A stretch of DNA of 21,915 nucleotides from XYA12-FULL-58-9 sp001798605 (lineage in GTDB: Bacteria; Myxococcota; XYA12-FULL-58-9), in assembly GCA_036736205.1 (NCBI GenBank), contig DAINMX010000088.1, positions 1 through 21,915 on the forward strand, read 5' to 3'. Made by a program: the position numbers and the translations under genes. Of this stretch, positions 1-7,260 are shown piece after piece. The notes beneath the pieces are model-generated. The model saw only the letters and a list, made by a program, of their open reading frames with translations, made no database searches and was not told the DNA's origin. Positions within the stretch are counted from its first letter, which is position 1. The number at the start of each line of letters is the position of its first letter.

Positions 1-249
1 TGTCAAATGGCCCATGGTGCCAGATGCAAAGTCGGCAAGTGTATTTACGAAAACCTTGGTGACATTTACTCTTGCGACTTCACAGCCGCTGGTGGTGCGG
101 ATGGCGTCTGCCAAGCGGGTGAGTGCGTTGCTGGGCCACGGATGACGGTGACCCGCTCCGGCAATGGTGGCGGGCGTGTGGTGTCGACGCCGTCGGGGAT
201 CGATTGCGGTGCAACCACGAGTCAGTGCGGGGCGACCTTTGGCGGGTGA
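1..249 (+). CDS. Cys-rich repeat protein, C-terminal fragment (5' end outside window)
   Basis: The frame is open from base 1, so the gene begins upstream of the window, and the Met at position 7 need not be the start. The first 45 or so residues are Cys-rich with a DGVCQAGECV segment, typical of secreted Cys-rich repeat proteins or lipoproteins of Myxococcota-like bacteria. Next comes the opening of a bacterial beta-repeat domain (SGNGGGRVVSTPSGIDCG), a module that usually continues through a Val/Thr-rich strand to an FxGWSG motif. Here translation stops at TGA 247-249, exactly where the Trp codon of that motif would fall. The same frame downstream still reads as repeat sequence (see next entry). 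Function is unknown; a surface or envelope role is inferred from the repeat type only. Confidence 0.6.
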   Translation, partial: CQMAHGARCKVGKCIYENLGDIYSCDFTAAGGADGVCQAGECVAGPRMTVTRSGNGGGRVVSTPSGIDCGATTSQCGATFGG

Positions 250-396
250 TCAGGCGGAGGATGCTCCGGTATCGCGACGACTTGCGTGCTTGGGTTACTC
301 CGAGTCCTTCAGCCCACCGTTGAATTCGAGTATGGTTCGGGCCGCATCAATTACATGAACTCGGGTTCTCGGTGCAACGACCGCGTAGGCGGCTAG
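247..396 (+). pseudogene. In-frame remainder of the repeat domain beyond a TGA codon
   Basis: Reading on in the same frame after TGA 247-249 gives SGGGCSGIATTC, then TVEFEYGSG, ending at TAG 394-396. This looks like the second half of the repeat begun in the preceding fragment (GWSGGGCSG...TC...VEFEYG). TGA therefore sits in place of a TGG Trp codon. About 15 residues normally found between the ATF strand and the GW motif are also absent. The TAG lies only about 20 bases from the convergent neighbour's stop, as expected for the original gene end. A nonsense mutation in a decaying gene is the simplest reading; a sequencing error is possible. Confidence 0.45.
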
Positions 397-417
397 CAAA
401 TTGCGTCACCACCAATC

Positions 418-1644
418 TTAATCGCTTGTTGGCGATACCAATGCCACCTCGATGCGACGGTTTGCTTGCCGCCCGCGTTTGGTGATGTTGGGTTGAATCG
501 GGTGACTCGAGCCCATTGCAACTGCAACGAGACGGTCTGGTTCAACTCGCCACAACTTGGCGAGACTTTGCGCCGCCGCAGTGGCCTGTTCTTTGGTCAC
601 ACGCAAATCGTCGTCCGAATCGCCGCTCGAATCCGTGTGACCCCTGACCTCCAATCTCAATGATGCCTTGGCCTGCAGGAGCTCCGAAAACACGTGGAGT
701 TCCGAAGAGGGGAACACCGACACATTTGCCGAGCGGTTTGTGAGTCGTACCGCCAAGGGTATCGCCTCTCCCTTCTCAAGTCGTTGCAACATCAATTGTG
801 CTGCCTCTGACATTGGAGAGTTCGTCTTGGACAGCAGCGTTGTTGTTGTCGTCGTCGACGGTCCCTTTTCCAGTTCGGTGCGCGCAGTGGGAGTTGCCTG
901 GCCCATGGGCTCATGGCCTCCGCCAACCAAGATTCCGCTTGCAGGTTCGCCCTGGGGAGAATGTCTGTCTTCCCCAGGAAGGTTCGCCGTCGGTTTGTCG
1001 GACGCGGTGATCGTTTCCGACAGCGTTAGACGAGCTTCGGGGTTGAGGCACGCGCCCAGCGCAGTACTCCGTGTCGGTCGCAAATCGAGAACGAGATGTT
1101 CCGCCATCGCATTGGCTGCGTGTTTGATAGCGAGGTCTGCCGATTGTGAGACGTACTCAGGTTTGACCGAGCGAGTGCCAATCCACAGTACCTCGCCACT
1201 TGCCGCCGATAGAACGGTTCCTGCGATCCACAACGATGCGGGTTTTCCAGGCACAGTCTCCCAGGCACCCTGGATGGTGCCAAAGAGAACGCCTTCGGCA
1301 CCAGCAAGCCTGGCGATCCGGAGGCCGATCTCCGGATGCCACTCGGTCGGCGGGGGAACGTTTAATCGCCTCAACAGGGCGGAGATGTAGGTCCGGTCAA
1401 AGGAATGAAAACTCGGGTGCGCATCGAGATGGGCAGAGAAGAGATCCGCAACATCCTCTCCCGCTGAGCTCACCGAAGACAGGTTGGCAAACGGCAAAAC
1501 AAGAAGACAGGAGCACGAGCGTGGTGATGGTTGGGTGTGATAGAAATCGTCGGTTTGTGGTGAAACGAAAGCGCACGAGTAGGCCAGAGCAGCCACCACC
1601 ATCGAGGCAAAAGTCAGGATACGGTGTTTCGTTCGCATGGTCAT
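418..1644 (-). CDS. Lipoprotein with CsgG/GNA1162-like domain and C-terminal OmpA domain
   Basis: This 408-aa protein starts with a basic N-terminus and hydrophobic stretch ending in AYSC, a somewhat atypical lipobox, so outer-membrane lipoprotein export is likely. Residues about 45-190 resemble the GNA1162/CsgG-type lipoprotein fold (LVLPFANLS near 48, GVLFGTIQG, then SGEVLW). A low-complexity linker with a Thr run (about 255-275) leads to an OmpA C-terminal domain (about 295-402) with GHTD at 335-338 and NRRIE at 395-399, the motifs that contact peptidoglycan diaminopimelate. Its ATG overlaps the stop of the upstream MshEN gene as ATGA (1641-1644), which suggests translational coupling. Expected role: a periplasmic lipoprotein bound to peptidoglycan, perhaps part of an envelope machine. 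The exact function is unknown. Confidence 0.8.
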   Translation of the reverse strand: MTMRTKHRILTFASMVVAALAYSCAFVSPQTDDFYHTQPSPRSCSCLLVLPFANLSSVSSAGEDVADLFSAHLDAHPSFHSFDRTYISALLRRLNVPPPTEWHPEIGLRIARLAGAEGVLFGTIQGAWETVPGKPASLWIAGTVLSAASGEVLWIGTRSVKPEYVSQSADLAIKHAANAMAEHLVLDLRPTRSTALGACLNPEARLTLSETITASDKPTANLPGEDRHSPQGEPASGILVGGGHEPMGQATPTARTELEKGPSTTTTTTLLSKTNSPMSEAAQLMLQRLEKGEAIPLAVRLTNRSANVSVFPSSELHVFSELLQAKASLRLEVRGHTDSSGDSDDDLRVTKEQATAAAQSLAKLWRVEPDRLVAVAMGSSHPIQPNITKRGRQANRRIEVALVSPTSD

Positions 1645-2738
1645 GTCTTCTCGATACGCAAGATCTCCTCTTTGAGTTTGAGAATCTGCAGCACACGGGC
1701 AACCTGCGCAACAAAACGCAGGGCTCGCGGGAAACCCAGCTTCACCCGTGCAAGGTCGAGTCCCTGACCGATGGCGATCATGACAACGGAGTGATCGTCC
1801 AGAATCGGAATGATGGTTATGTGCTGTGTCGGCATATCGACATGGGAACAGACGCTCACTAGCATCGGATCATCGATAACATCACGATGAATGACCTTTC
1901 GGCCTTGGAGCAGGTCGGCAAGAAGACTTTGTTCGACAATCGGCTGATGCAATTGAGCAATTCTCTCCGGCGCTACATCCAAGCGCACACCCCCAATGCC
2001 GACGACAGCCCCATGGGAAATGCCGAGAATCACCGCCTTGGGCCAAATCGTTCCGAGAAACGATCGAATACACTCGAGAAGCTGGCGACGATCGTTGACG
2101 CGGATCAGCTTGTCCGCGTAGTCGACCTTCTGCGCGGATTCGGGTGCACCCGTTGCAAAGTCCGCAGTTCGTTGAACGTTCAAAAAATCCGTTCGACTCA
2201 TACTGGAGCCACCGGCAGGCAGGGGCGTACTCTCGTCAGCAAGCTGGACGAAGGTGGCGTCAACAACGGGTGTACCAGAAACCGTCAGATTGCGCCGCTC
2301 ACGCGGCACACCATAGTACATCTCCAACGCATAATTGAGCGCCACCTCTGTCGCGAGATAGATCTTGATTGGGCAATCGAGCTTGAAACCCAGCTCGTCC
2401 AACGCTGCCAGGTTGTTCGGGTCTGACGTGCAGACGTGGAGTGTTTTTCCCGTAACCTTGAGCGGCACAGCGCGGTACTTCTCGGCGATTTGGCGCGGTA
2501 CTTGGGCAATCACTTCGGGGGGGATGTTGGCAACCTGGGAGTGATCGACGTAGGGGAGATTCAACTGGCGGCTCAGAGTCGTGGCAAGTTGTTCTTCACT
2601 CACGAAGCCCATCTCCACGAGATTCGTGCCCAATCGGCCGCCGTGTAAACCCTGGGCCTGCAACGCCTGGCCGAGCTGCCCGACCGAGATCAGCCCCTGC
2701 TGAACCAGAATTTCGCCTATCTTCAATATGGGTGCCAC
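1641..2738 (-). CDS. MshEN (GspE N-terminal) domain protein without ATPase domain, likely c-di-GMP binding
   Basis: This 365-aa protein begins at GTG. Residues about 6-58 hold two tandem MshEN half-motifs (KIGEILVQQGLIS...QL...AL..Q and RLGTNLVEMGFVSEEQL...LSRQ), followed by LPYVD. In MshE and related type II secretion/type IV pilus ATPases this module binds cyclic di-GMP. The domain runs to about residue 150. The rest (about 205-350) has no Walker motifs, so this is not a secretion ATPase; it looks like a compact alpha/beta domain, possibly GAF-like, and ends in a Leu-rich helix. The gene overlaps the downstream OmpA-lipoprotein start by four bases, and a diguanylate cyclase lies upstream on the same strand. 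A c-di-GMP receptor role is inferred from family and context. Confidence 0.8.
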   Translation of the reverse strand: MAPILKIGEILVQQGLISVGQLGQALQAQGLHGGRLGTNLVEMGFVSEEQLATTLSRQLNLPYVDHSQVANIPPEVIAQVPRQIAEKYRAVPLKVTGKTLHVCTSDPNNLAALDELGFKLDCPIKIYLATEVALNYALEMYYGVPRERRNLTVSGTPVVDATFVQLADESTPLPAGGSSMSRTDFLNVQRTADFATGAPESAQKVDYADKLIRVNDRRQLLECIRSFLGTIWPKAVILGISHGAVVGIGGVRLDVAPERIAQLHQPIVEQSLLADLLQGRKVIHRDVIDDPMLVSVCSHVDMPTQHITIIPILDDHSVVMIAIGQGLDLARVKLGFPRALRFVAQVARVLQILKLKEEILRIEKT

Positions 2739-2871
2739 TATCTGAGGATCCTACCACAGAAAACAAAAAACGCGATTTGCTGGCCACCCTAAGAACGGTC
2801 GCCCACCACATCATTCGATCTTCAGCGCTCCTCGACGACCACCATCGGTAAATGATTACTGACGTCGGCCG

Positions 2872-4017
2872 CTAAATCTCCTCCGTGAGAGGTTCGTCGT
2901 CAAAGAGCTCCGTTCGGTTGCGACCTCCCGCCTTTGCTCGATAGAGAGCTTCATCAGCCGTTCGGATTAGATCATGGATACTCGTGGCTTGATGATTGCC
3001 ACTGAAACTCACTCCCAGGCTCAAGGTGACAGGTTTGATGTCTTCACCAAAATCGAGAGCAGCCACCATGGTTCGAAAACGTTCGGCAACCTCGATCGCG
3101 CCATGCGCTGGCGTGTGCGGAAGAATGATGATGAATTCTTCCCCGCCAAACCGACCCACAATATCGGTGCTGCGGCGATGGGTCGAAAGGACTGAAGCGA
3201 CCTTACTGAGAACGATATCTCCGACTTGATGACCGTATGTATCATTTACCTTCTTGAAGTGATCGATGTCGGCCATCAAAAGCGATAGCGAGATGCCATA
3301 TCGACCCGCTCTCTGAAATTCGAGATCCAGAAGCTCCAATACATGACGACGATTGCTCAAATTCGTCAAGGGATCGGTATTGCTGAGCAGCTCTAAGGCG
3401 CGATTGCTCTCACCCAGTTCGAAGATTGCAACAAATGCTTTGTACTCGAGTCGTCCGCGAATGGCGACGAATGTCCCGACAATGGCTGTGGCACTACACA
3501 CGTAGAAGAACGCCCCCACAAATTGGTCGACGTTCTCAGGGGAACTCTGAAGGGCAAATACCGCGGCAAAGACAGCCAGCAAGATACCGTAGGCAACGAC
3601 ATAGAAAGACAACTTCCACGAAAAAACCAGCGCACCCCAAAACACCAACGAATACCCAAAGACATAGATCGCAAAGTAGTTCTCGACGTAACCCAACATC
3701 AACGAAATGCCCGCCCCAGCACAGATGGGTACCATGGCCAGAGCTACCCGGAGCGTCAACAAATCCTTGGTCCACCAGGTGACAAGAAGATCCAGTAACA
3801 GAAGACCAACAACGACGAGCCGAATGACCAAAAACTCGTGCGCCCATCGAGGCTCAAGCTTCTGATCAACAAAAATCCATGCGAGGTAGAGGAAGACCAC
3901 CACAATCTGAATGACGATGAGATAACGTCGTTCAACAACGAATGACCGTCTATTCCATTCGGCATCAAGACGATCTTGGGTTTCGGGATCGAATTGAGGT
4001 CTCAGTCTCCCTGCCAT
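2872..4017 (-). CDS. Membrane-bound diguanylate cyclase (GGDEF domain)
   Basis: Makes cyclic di-GMP from two GTP. The first half (about residues 30-190) has around six hydrophobic segments, so the protein is an inner-membrane sensor of unknown input. The GGDEF domain follows, from NTDPLTNLSNRR to the end. It has DIDHFKKVND, an intact GGEEF active site at 291-295, and an inhibitory I-site RSTD at 282-285 spaced five residues before it. Product synthesis and feedback inhibition are therefore both expected. I chose the ATG at 4017 because GGAAAGAG lies six bases upstream of it; an in-frame ATG at 4038 would add seven residues but lacks such a site. It lies in a minus-strand cluster with PilZ and MshEN proteins. 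Confidence 0.9.
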   Translation of the reverse strand: MAGRLRPQFDPETQDRLDAEWNRRSFVVERRYLIVIQIVVVFLYLAWIFVDQKLEPRWAHEFLVIRLVVVGLLLLDLLVTWWTKDLLTLRVALAMVPICAGAGISLMLGYVENYFAIYVFGYSLVFWGALVFSWKLSFYVVAYGILLAVFAAVFALQSSPENVDQFVGAFFYVCSATAIVGTFVAIRGRLEYKAFVAIFELGESNRALELLSNTDPLTNLSNRRHVLELLDLEFQRAGRYGISLSLLMADIDHFKKVNDTYGHQVGDIVLSKVASVLSTHRRSTDIVGRFGGEEFIIILPHTPAHGAIEVAERFRTMVAALDFGEDIKPVTLSLGVSFSGNHQATSIHDLIRTADEALYRAKAGGRNRTELFDDEPLTEEI

Positions 4018-4119
4018 TCTCTTTCCATTGGGCTGCATTGTTTCGCGTGTGTAGAGCGATCTTCGCAGATCAACCGACCAACTTACAAGCGGCGAATCCT
4101 TCTCCGGTCGAGGGCAGAA

Positions 4120-5478
4120 TTACGCCGATCGAAACCCGAGGTGCGGTCGCGTGCTGTTCGGCAATCGCTCAGTCGTCCTATTGTCCGTTAGTCTGGCGGC
4201 AGGCAAACCGTTGGGCCGCATAGATTCTTCCCTTTGGACGGTGTGCTGCCGTTCATCGAGTTTCGATGCGAGCAGTGAGAGTCGTTTCCGCTCTTCATGA
4301 AGGTCTTGCTCCAGATCCACGAAGGCCGCGGCACGGGCTTCAAGCTGGGCCATCCGATCCTTGTACGCTTCTTCCAGTCGAAGCTCGAGGTCGATGAGAC
4401 GCTGTCGGGCGGCATGCATTCCCTGTGGTTGAATTCTTTCGTGCTCATGCGCCAAAACACTGCCAACGGGAACAAGGCCGACAGCGATGGCGTCTTGTTG
4501 CTGATTCATGGCGACTTGTTGTTGATCCAATGTGTCTTGCAGAGCAGCGAGCTCTTCTGCCTTCAGTTTAAGTTGCCGCTCTAGCGCATCCAACTCGGCT
4601 TGCCGGGCCTCCTGCTGCTTACGACGTCTTCGTAGTGTCCTTCTCTCCTGGTTGAGGTCCTGGAGCTTGGCCGCCTTGTTCGAAAGCCGCGCCTCGAGCT
4701 CGTTGAGCTCATGCAGTCGTGCTTCCTGCTCCCGCGTGCGCAGTTCAATTGCGCGTCTTGCCTCTTCCTCCAAACTCTGAAGTTTCGTCGCTCGCTGCTC
4801 GAGCTCTCGTTCGACGTCATCCAGCTTTGCCAGTCGGATCTTCAGCTGCTCCGCGTGTCTCGCAACAGCATCTCTTTCATGTTCCAAGGCCTTGAGTATC
4901 GCTGCCTTCTTGTCGACACAAAGGTCCTCGATGATTCCCCTGTCGGCTTCTGCCGCGGTGGTGTGAATCGAAGGCGAATCAATGGAGTCACACGCGGTTG
5001 TTGCGGCGTCGGGACTCGCGTCGGGATTTGAGTCGAGACTCGCGTCGGGACTCGCGAAGCTCGGTTCCCCTTCAATGCCCGTATGGAACGCGTCCGCGAA
5101 GCCCGTGAACTCGAGGGCACCGCCGTTGGCGATGACGAAAGAGCTAATGCTTGCAACAGCTTCATCGCTTTGTTCAGCGTGGAACTCGACGCCCATCCCT
5201 TGCTCTTCGTCGGGTCCCGCGAGACGAGCTATTCGACCTTTGATGGAGAGCGGCGGTGTCTCGGGTATCAGCTCAAACACCACCACCACTGGTGTGTTCA
5301 GGTCCAATCTTCGGGAGGAACGAAGGAAAACCCCATTCGAGCTGATGTCTCGACAGATTGCGCGGCCGTCCCCCTCGGAAAAATAGTAGTGCGCCTGCCC
5401 GTCAAACCGCAATCGTGGCGATGAACGATGGTTTCGTCGCCGGCCAACAAGGTTGCAGCTATTGGCAGTGTGGTTCAT
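4120..5478 (-). CDS. PilZ domain protein with long C-terminal coiled coil
   Basis: This 452-aa protein has an N-terminal PilZ domain (about residues 12-115) with the c-di-GMP-binding signature: R18xxxR22 and D44xS46xxG49. A low-complexity acidic linker (about 125-190) carries four SPDA-type tetrapeptides. The region about 190-410 is very rich in Glu, Arg, Gln, Leu and Ala with heptad-like spacing and no Pro for long stretches, so an extended coiled coil is likely. There is no signal peptide or membrane segment, so a cytoplasmic scaffold or adaptor is inferred. The ATG at 5478 is preferred over 5523 because GGAG lies seven bases upstream. That Shine-Dalgarno lies inside a hairpin (separate entry). 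The diguanylate cyclase gene follows about 100 bases downstream, perhaps in the same transcript. Confidence 0.8.
   Translation of the reverse strand: MNHTANSCNLVGRRRNHRSSPRLRFDGQAHYYFSEGDGRAICRDISSNGVFLRSSRRLDLNTPVVVVFELIPETPPLSIKGRIARLAGPDEEQGMGVEFHAEQSDEAVASISSFVIANGGALEFTGFADAFHTGIEGEPSFASPDASLDSNPDASPDAATTACDSIDSPSIHTTAAEADRGIIEDLCVDKKAAILKALEHERDAVARHAEQLKIRLAKLDDVERELEQRATKLQSLEEEARRAIELRTREQEARLHELNELEARLSNKAAKLQDLNQERRTLRRRRKQQEARQAELDALERQLKLKAEELAALQDTLDQQQVAMNQQQDAIAVGLVPVGSVLAHEHERIQPQGMHAARQRLIDLELRLEEAYKDRMAQLEARAAAFVDLEQDLHEERKRLSLLASKLDERQHTVQREESMRPNGLPAARLTDNRTTERLPNSTRPHLGFRSA
5006..5053 (-). repeat. Four tandem 12-bp units encoding SPDA/SLDS/NPDA/SPDA
   Basis: Units at 5006-5017, 5018-5029, 5030-5041 and 5042-5053 share the pattern gcgtcgggactc; the first and last are identical and the middle two differ by two or three bases. 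The unit is a multiple of three, so copy-number change keeps the PilZ-coiled-coil reading frame and only alters linker length. Confidence 0.7.
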
Positions 5479-5481
5479 ACT

Positions 5482-5510
5482 CTTGCTCCACCTTCTTCCT
5501 TGGGAGCAAG
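5482..5510 (-). promoter_or_regulatory. Hairpin that would cover the Shine-Dalgarno of the PilZ-coiled-coil gene
   Basis: On the minus strand CTTGCTCC (5510-5503) is complementary over eight bases to GGAGCAAG (5489-5482), with a 13-base purine-rich loop. The second arm contains the GGAG Shine-Dalgarno of the gene starting at 5478. Folding would hide the ribosome site, so thermometer-like, protein-controlled or small-RNA-controlled translation is possible. The complementarity is seen directly; the regulation is inferred. Confidence 0.4.
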
Positions 5511-5662
5511 CGTACACACACAATACCGATCCGGCAAGAATCTCACACGTTCGGCCCTTTGGTCGGAGTAACCCCGGCCGAGCGATCTAAGTGAGACAGT
5601 GGAATGTGCCTCACTCACAGGCCTGGTGTTGACTCTCACATTCCTCAATGGTCTCGGTGAGC

Positions 5663-5691
5663 TTGTTGCAGTCCGCGCCGATCACTATAAC
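5663..5691 (+). promoter_or_regulatory. Possible sigma70-like promoter for the small gene at 5765
   Basis: TTGTTG (5663-5668) and TATAAC (5686-5691) are separated by 17 bases. The -10 matches the consensus at five of six positions, the -35 only at three. Transcription from here would begin near 5698, downstream of the ATG at 5648, which favours the later start at 5765. Confidence 0.35.
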
Positions 5692-5764
5692 ACCTCTATT
5701 CACGCGGTGGCTCGATCAAACAGGCCCGGTGGAAACGAGCGACTCCTTCTGGCAGCATGGTCAC

Positions 5765-6070
5765 ATGGAAATCGATGAATTTGTTGAGCGGCTGCGCCAA
5801 GGAGAAATCGTACGCGTATCCACATCGGACTGGGAGAATTTGAGCACTGCGGTCGAGGTCATCGAAAGCCACGACACGCAAATGCGGGGTGTGCTACTCG
5901 TGATCAAAACGACAGCCGGAATAGCGGCAGTTGAGGAACCCGACGCTCTGACGCGTGCAATCCGCCCACTGTCAGATCGCTCTGCGGCGTCGCGGTTCGT
6001 CGCAGCCCGAATGGCGGTCTACGAAAGAATGTGGGACGGCTGTGGCTGCAAAGTCGACTACTTCGCATAA
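5765..6070 (+). CDS. Small conserved-looking hypothetical protein, 101 aa
   Basis: I do not recognise this protein. From the ATG at 5765 it begins MEIDEFVERLRQGE, has a central segment with a beta-like hydrophobic stretch (GVLLVIKTTAGIAAV) and an Arg/Ala-rich helix, and ends in DGCGCKVDYFA. There is no signal peptide or membrane segment, so it is probably cytoplasmic. An in-frame ATG at 5648 would give 140 aa, but the extra 39 residues do not look like a folded or signal sequence, and a promoter-like element lies within that stretch. Neither start has a convincing ribosome site. The gene runs opposite to the c-di-GMP cluster and converges on the REC-PilZ gene with a 19-base gap. The closely spaced Cys pair in the tail could bind a metal or form a disulfide, but nothing proves it. 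Confidence 0.5.
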   Translation: MEIDEFVERLRQGEIVRVSTSDWENLSTAVEVIESHDTQMRGVLLVIKTTAGIAAVEEPDALTRAIRPLSDRSAASRFVAARMAVYERMWDGCGCKVDYFA

Positions 6071-6089
6071 GAATCCATTGGAGAGCGTG

Positions 6090-7103
6090 TCAGCGGCCTC
6101 GACTTTGTCCACCCAGCAATTCGCTGATCGCCATTTTGACTTCGGCGCTGGGGGCTTCGAAACGACAACCGAACCCATCCGGTCCATGTCGCACGACTTG
6201 GACTGCGCAGCCGCGCAGCTCCGACACCTGGTCAGTGCCGGATGAATAGGTGTAACCGGGGAAATAGACCATGGCCGCCTCACCGATTGCCGGCGGATGG
6301 TCGGTTACCACATAGGCGCCGGTGGAGCTGAAATCCCGCAGTAGCGCCGAAAAGTTGGTGTCATCGCTCTGATAGACGATGGCCGCAGTCACCATCGTCC
6401 GCGTCTCCACACGCCGTTCGTCGACCGCAACGCCTGCCGATAACATGTGAGTGATGGTGGAACTGGCAAAGGCAAGAAACCGGTCGGATGGTTTGTGGAA
6501 TGCGAAACCAATGCCGTCTGCCTGCACGTGGGTGACTCGTGCGAGACAGCTTCCCGTGTCGTCACGGTATTGAACAGTTAGGCGGAAATGTTCGCCCACC
6601 GGCAAGCGATTCTTGGCTAACATGAACACGCCGCCAAGACTCAGATTGAGGGCAAAGCGGGGAATCTGATCTTCCAGGCTAATCTGAACGGCATCGTTGG
6701 TGAGATGGACGCGAAAGAAGCCGCGCCTGGGATTGGTAGACAACATCTCTCGAAGCGCAACAAGAATGGTTTCCCTTCGAAAGGGCTTCGAGACCAATCG
6801 TGAGCCCGCGATGCCTGCCTGATACAGAGGCATGGCGCGATCCACATGGGCGGTGACAAAGGTTGCGGGCAAGTTCTTGAAACGGGAATCAAGACGCAAC
6901 CGAACCAGGAACTCCGCTCCCGTCTCGCCCGGCAGAGCCACATCGACAAATGCCGCGTCTGGGTCATTCTCCAAACAGGCCTCAGCCGCAGCCGTGTCAC
7001 CGGCCTCCAGAACCTCGTGTCCTTCGGACGTCAGGATGGCGGCGATCAGCCCGCGAATGCTGGGGTCATCATCGAGTACGAGTACTTTGGCCATGCTGAC
7101 CAT
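6090..7103 (-). CDS. Response regulator: REC domain followed by two PilZ domains
   Basis: This 337-aa protein has an N-terminal receiver domain (about 4-122) with the acidic triad start DDD at 11-13, phosphoacceptor D54, T84 and K106-P, so it should accept phosphate from a histidine kinase; none is encoded in the window. Two PilZ domains follow. The first (about 126-205) has R127xxxR131 and N153xS155xxG158; the second (about 230-325) has R231xxxR235 and D257xS259xxG262. Both keep the residues used to bind cyclic di-GMP, so the protein may combine phosphorylation and c-di-GMP input. There is no DNA-binding domain, so output is probably by protein contact. The ATG at 7094 (MAKVLVLDDD) is an equally plausible start; ribosome sites are weak for both. 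Confidence 0.85.
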   Translation of the reverse strand: MVSMAKVLVLDDDPSIRGLIAAILTSEGHEVLEAGDTAAAEACLENDPDAAFVDVALPGETGAEFLVRLRLDSRFKNLPATFVTAHVDRAMPLYQAGIAGSRLVSKPFRRETILVALREMLSTNPRRGFFRVHLTNDAVQISLEDQIPRFALNLSLGGVFMLAKNRLPVGEHFRLTVQYRDDTGSCLARVTHVQADGIGFAFHKPSDRFLAFASSTITHMLSAGVAVDERRVETRTMVTAAIVYQSDDTNFSALLRDFSSTGAYVVTDHPPAIGEAAMVYFPGYTYSSGTDQVSELRGCAVQVVRHGPDGFGCRFEAPSAEVKMAISELLGGQSRGR

Positions 7104-7208
7104 TTATGCCACGAATGACCGCGATGGGCGAGCACACCACAGATCGAAACTTTGTTTGAAGATCTCCGCGACACCCATGTCAATGTTCCGTAGAATAGTT
7201 TCATTGTT

Positions 7209-7246
7209 GGGTGTGACCCTCATTGAATACAGTGTGGGCATGACCC
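7209..7246 (+). promoter_or_regulatory. Two GGG-N5-CCC elements upstream of the His-rich lipoprotein
   Basis: GGGTGTGACCC (7209-7219) and GGGCATGACCC (7236-7246) are spaced 27 bases centre to centre. The second extends to a GTGGG/CCCAC inverted repeat (7234-7248) ending just before the AGGAGG ribosome site. They may be paired operator half-sites or a leader hairpin; this is inference from symmetry only. Confidence 0.25.
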
Positions 7247-7260
7247 ACAGAGGAGGGCTC

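Noticed and set aside
247..249. TGA read as selenocysteine
   Set aside because: The position is a Trp in this repeat motif, not a redox residue, and no SECIS-like stem is obvious just downstream.
668..1390. Long plus-strand open frame opposite the OmpA-domain lipoprotein gene
   Set aside because: It is antisense to a gene with clear OmpA motifs, its translation is low-complexity Ser/Val/Arg-rich, and it shows no domain.
2758..2802. A-rich tract (T-tract on the minus strand) after GCGA/TCGC, a possible terminator of the cyclase gene
   Set aside because: The T-run is good but the stem is only four base pairs with a loop over 20 bases, too weak to call.
6832..7260. N-terminal extension of the His-rich lipoprotein frame
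   Set aside because: It runs antisense through the receiver-domain gene; the ATG at 7261 has AGGAGG and starts a proper lipoprotein signal peptide.
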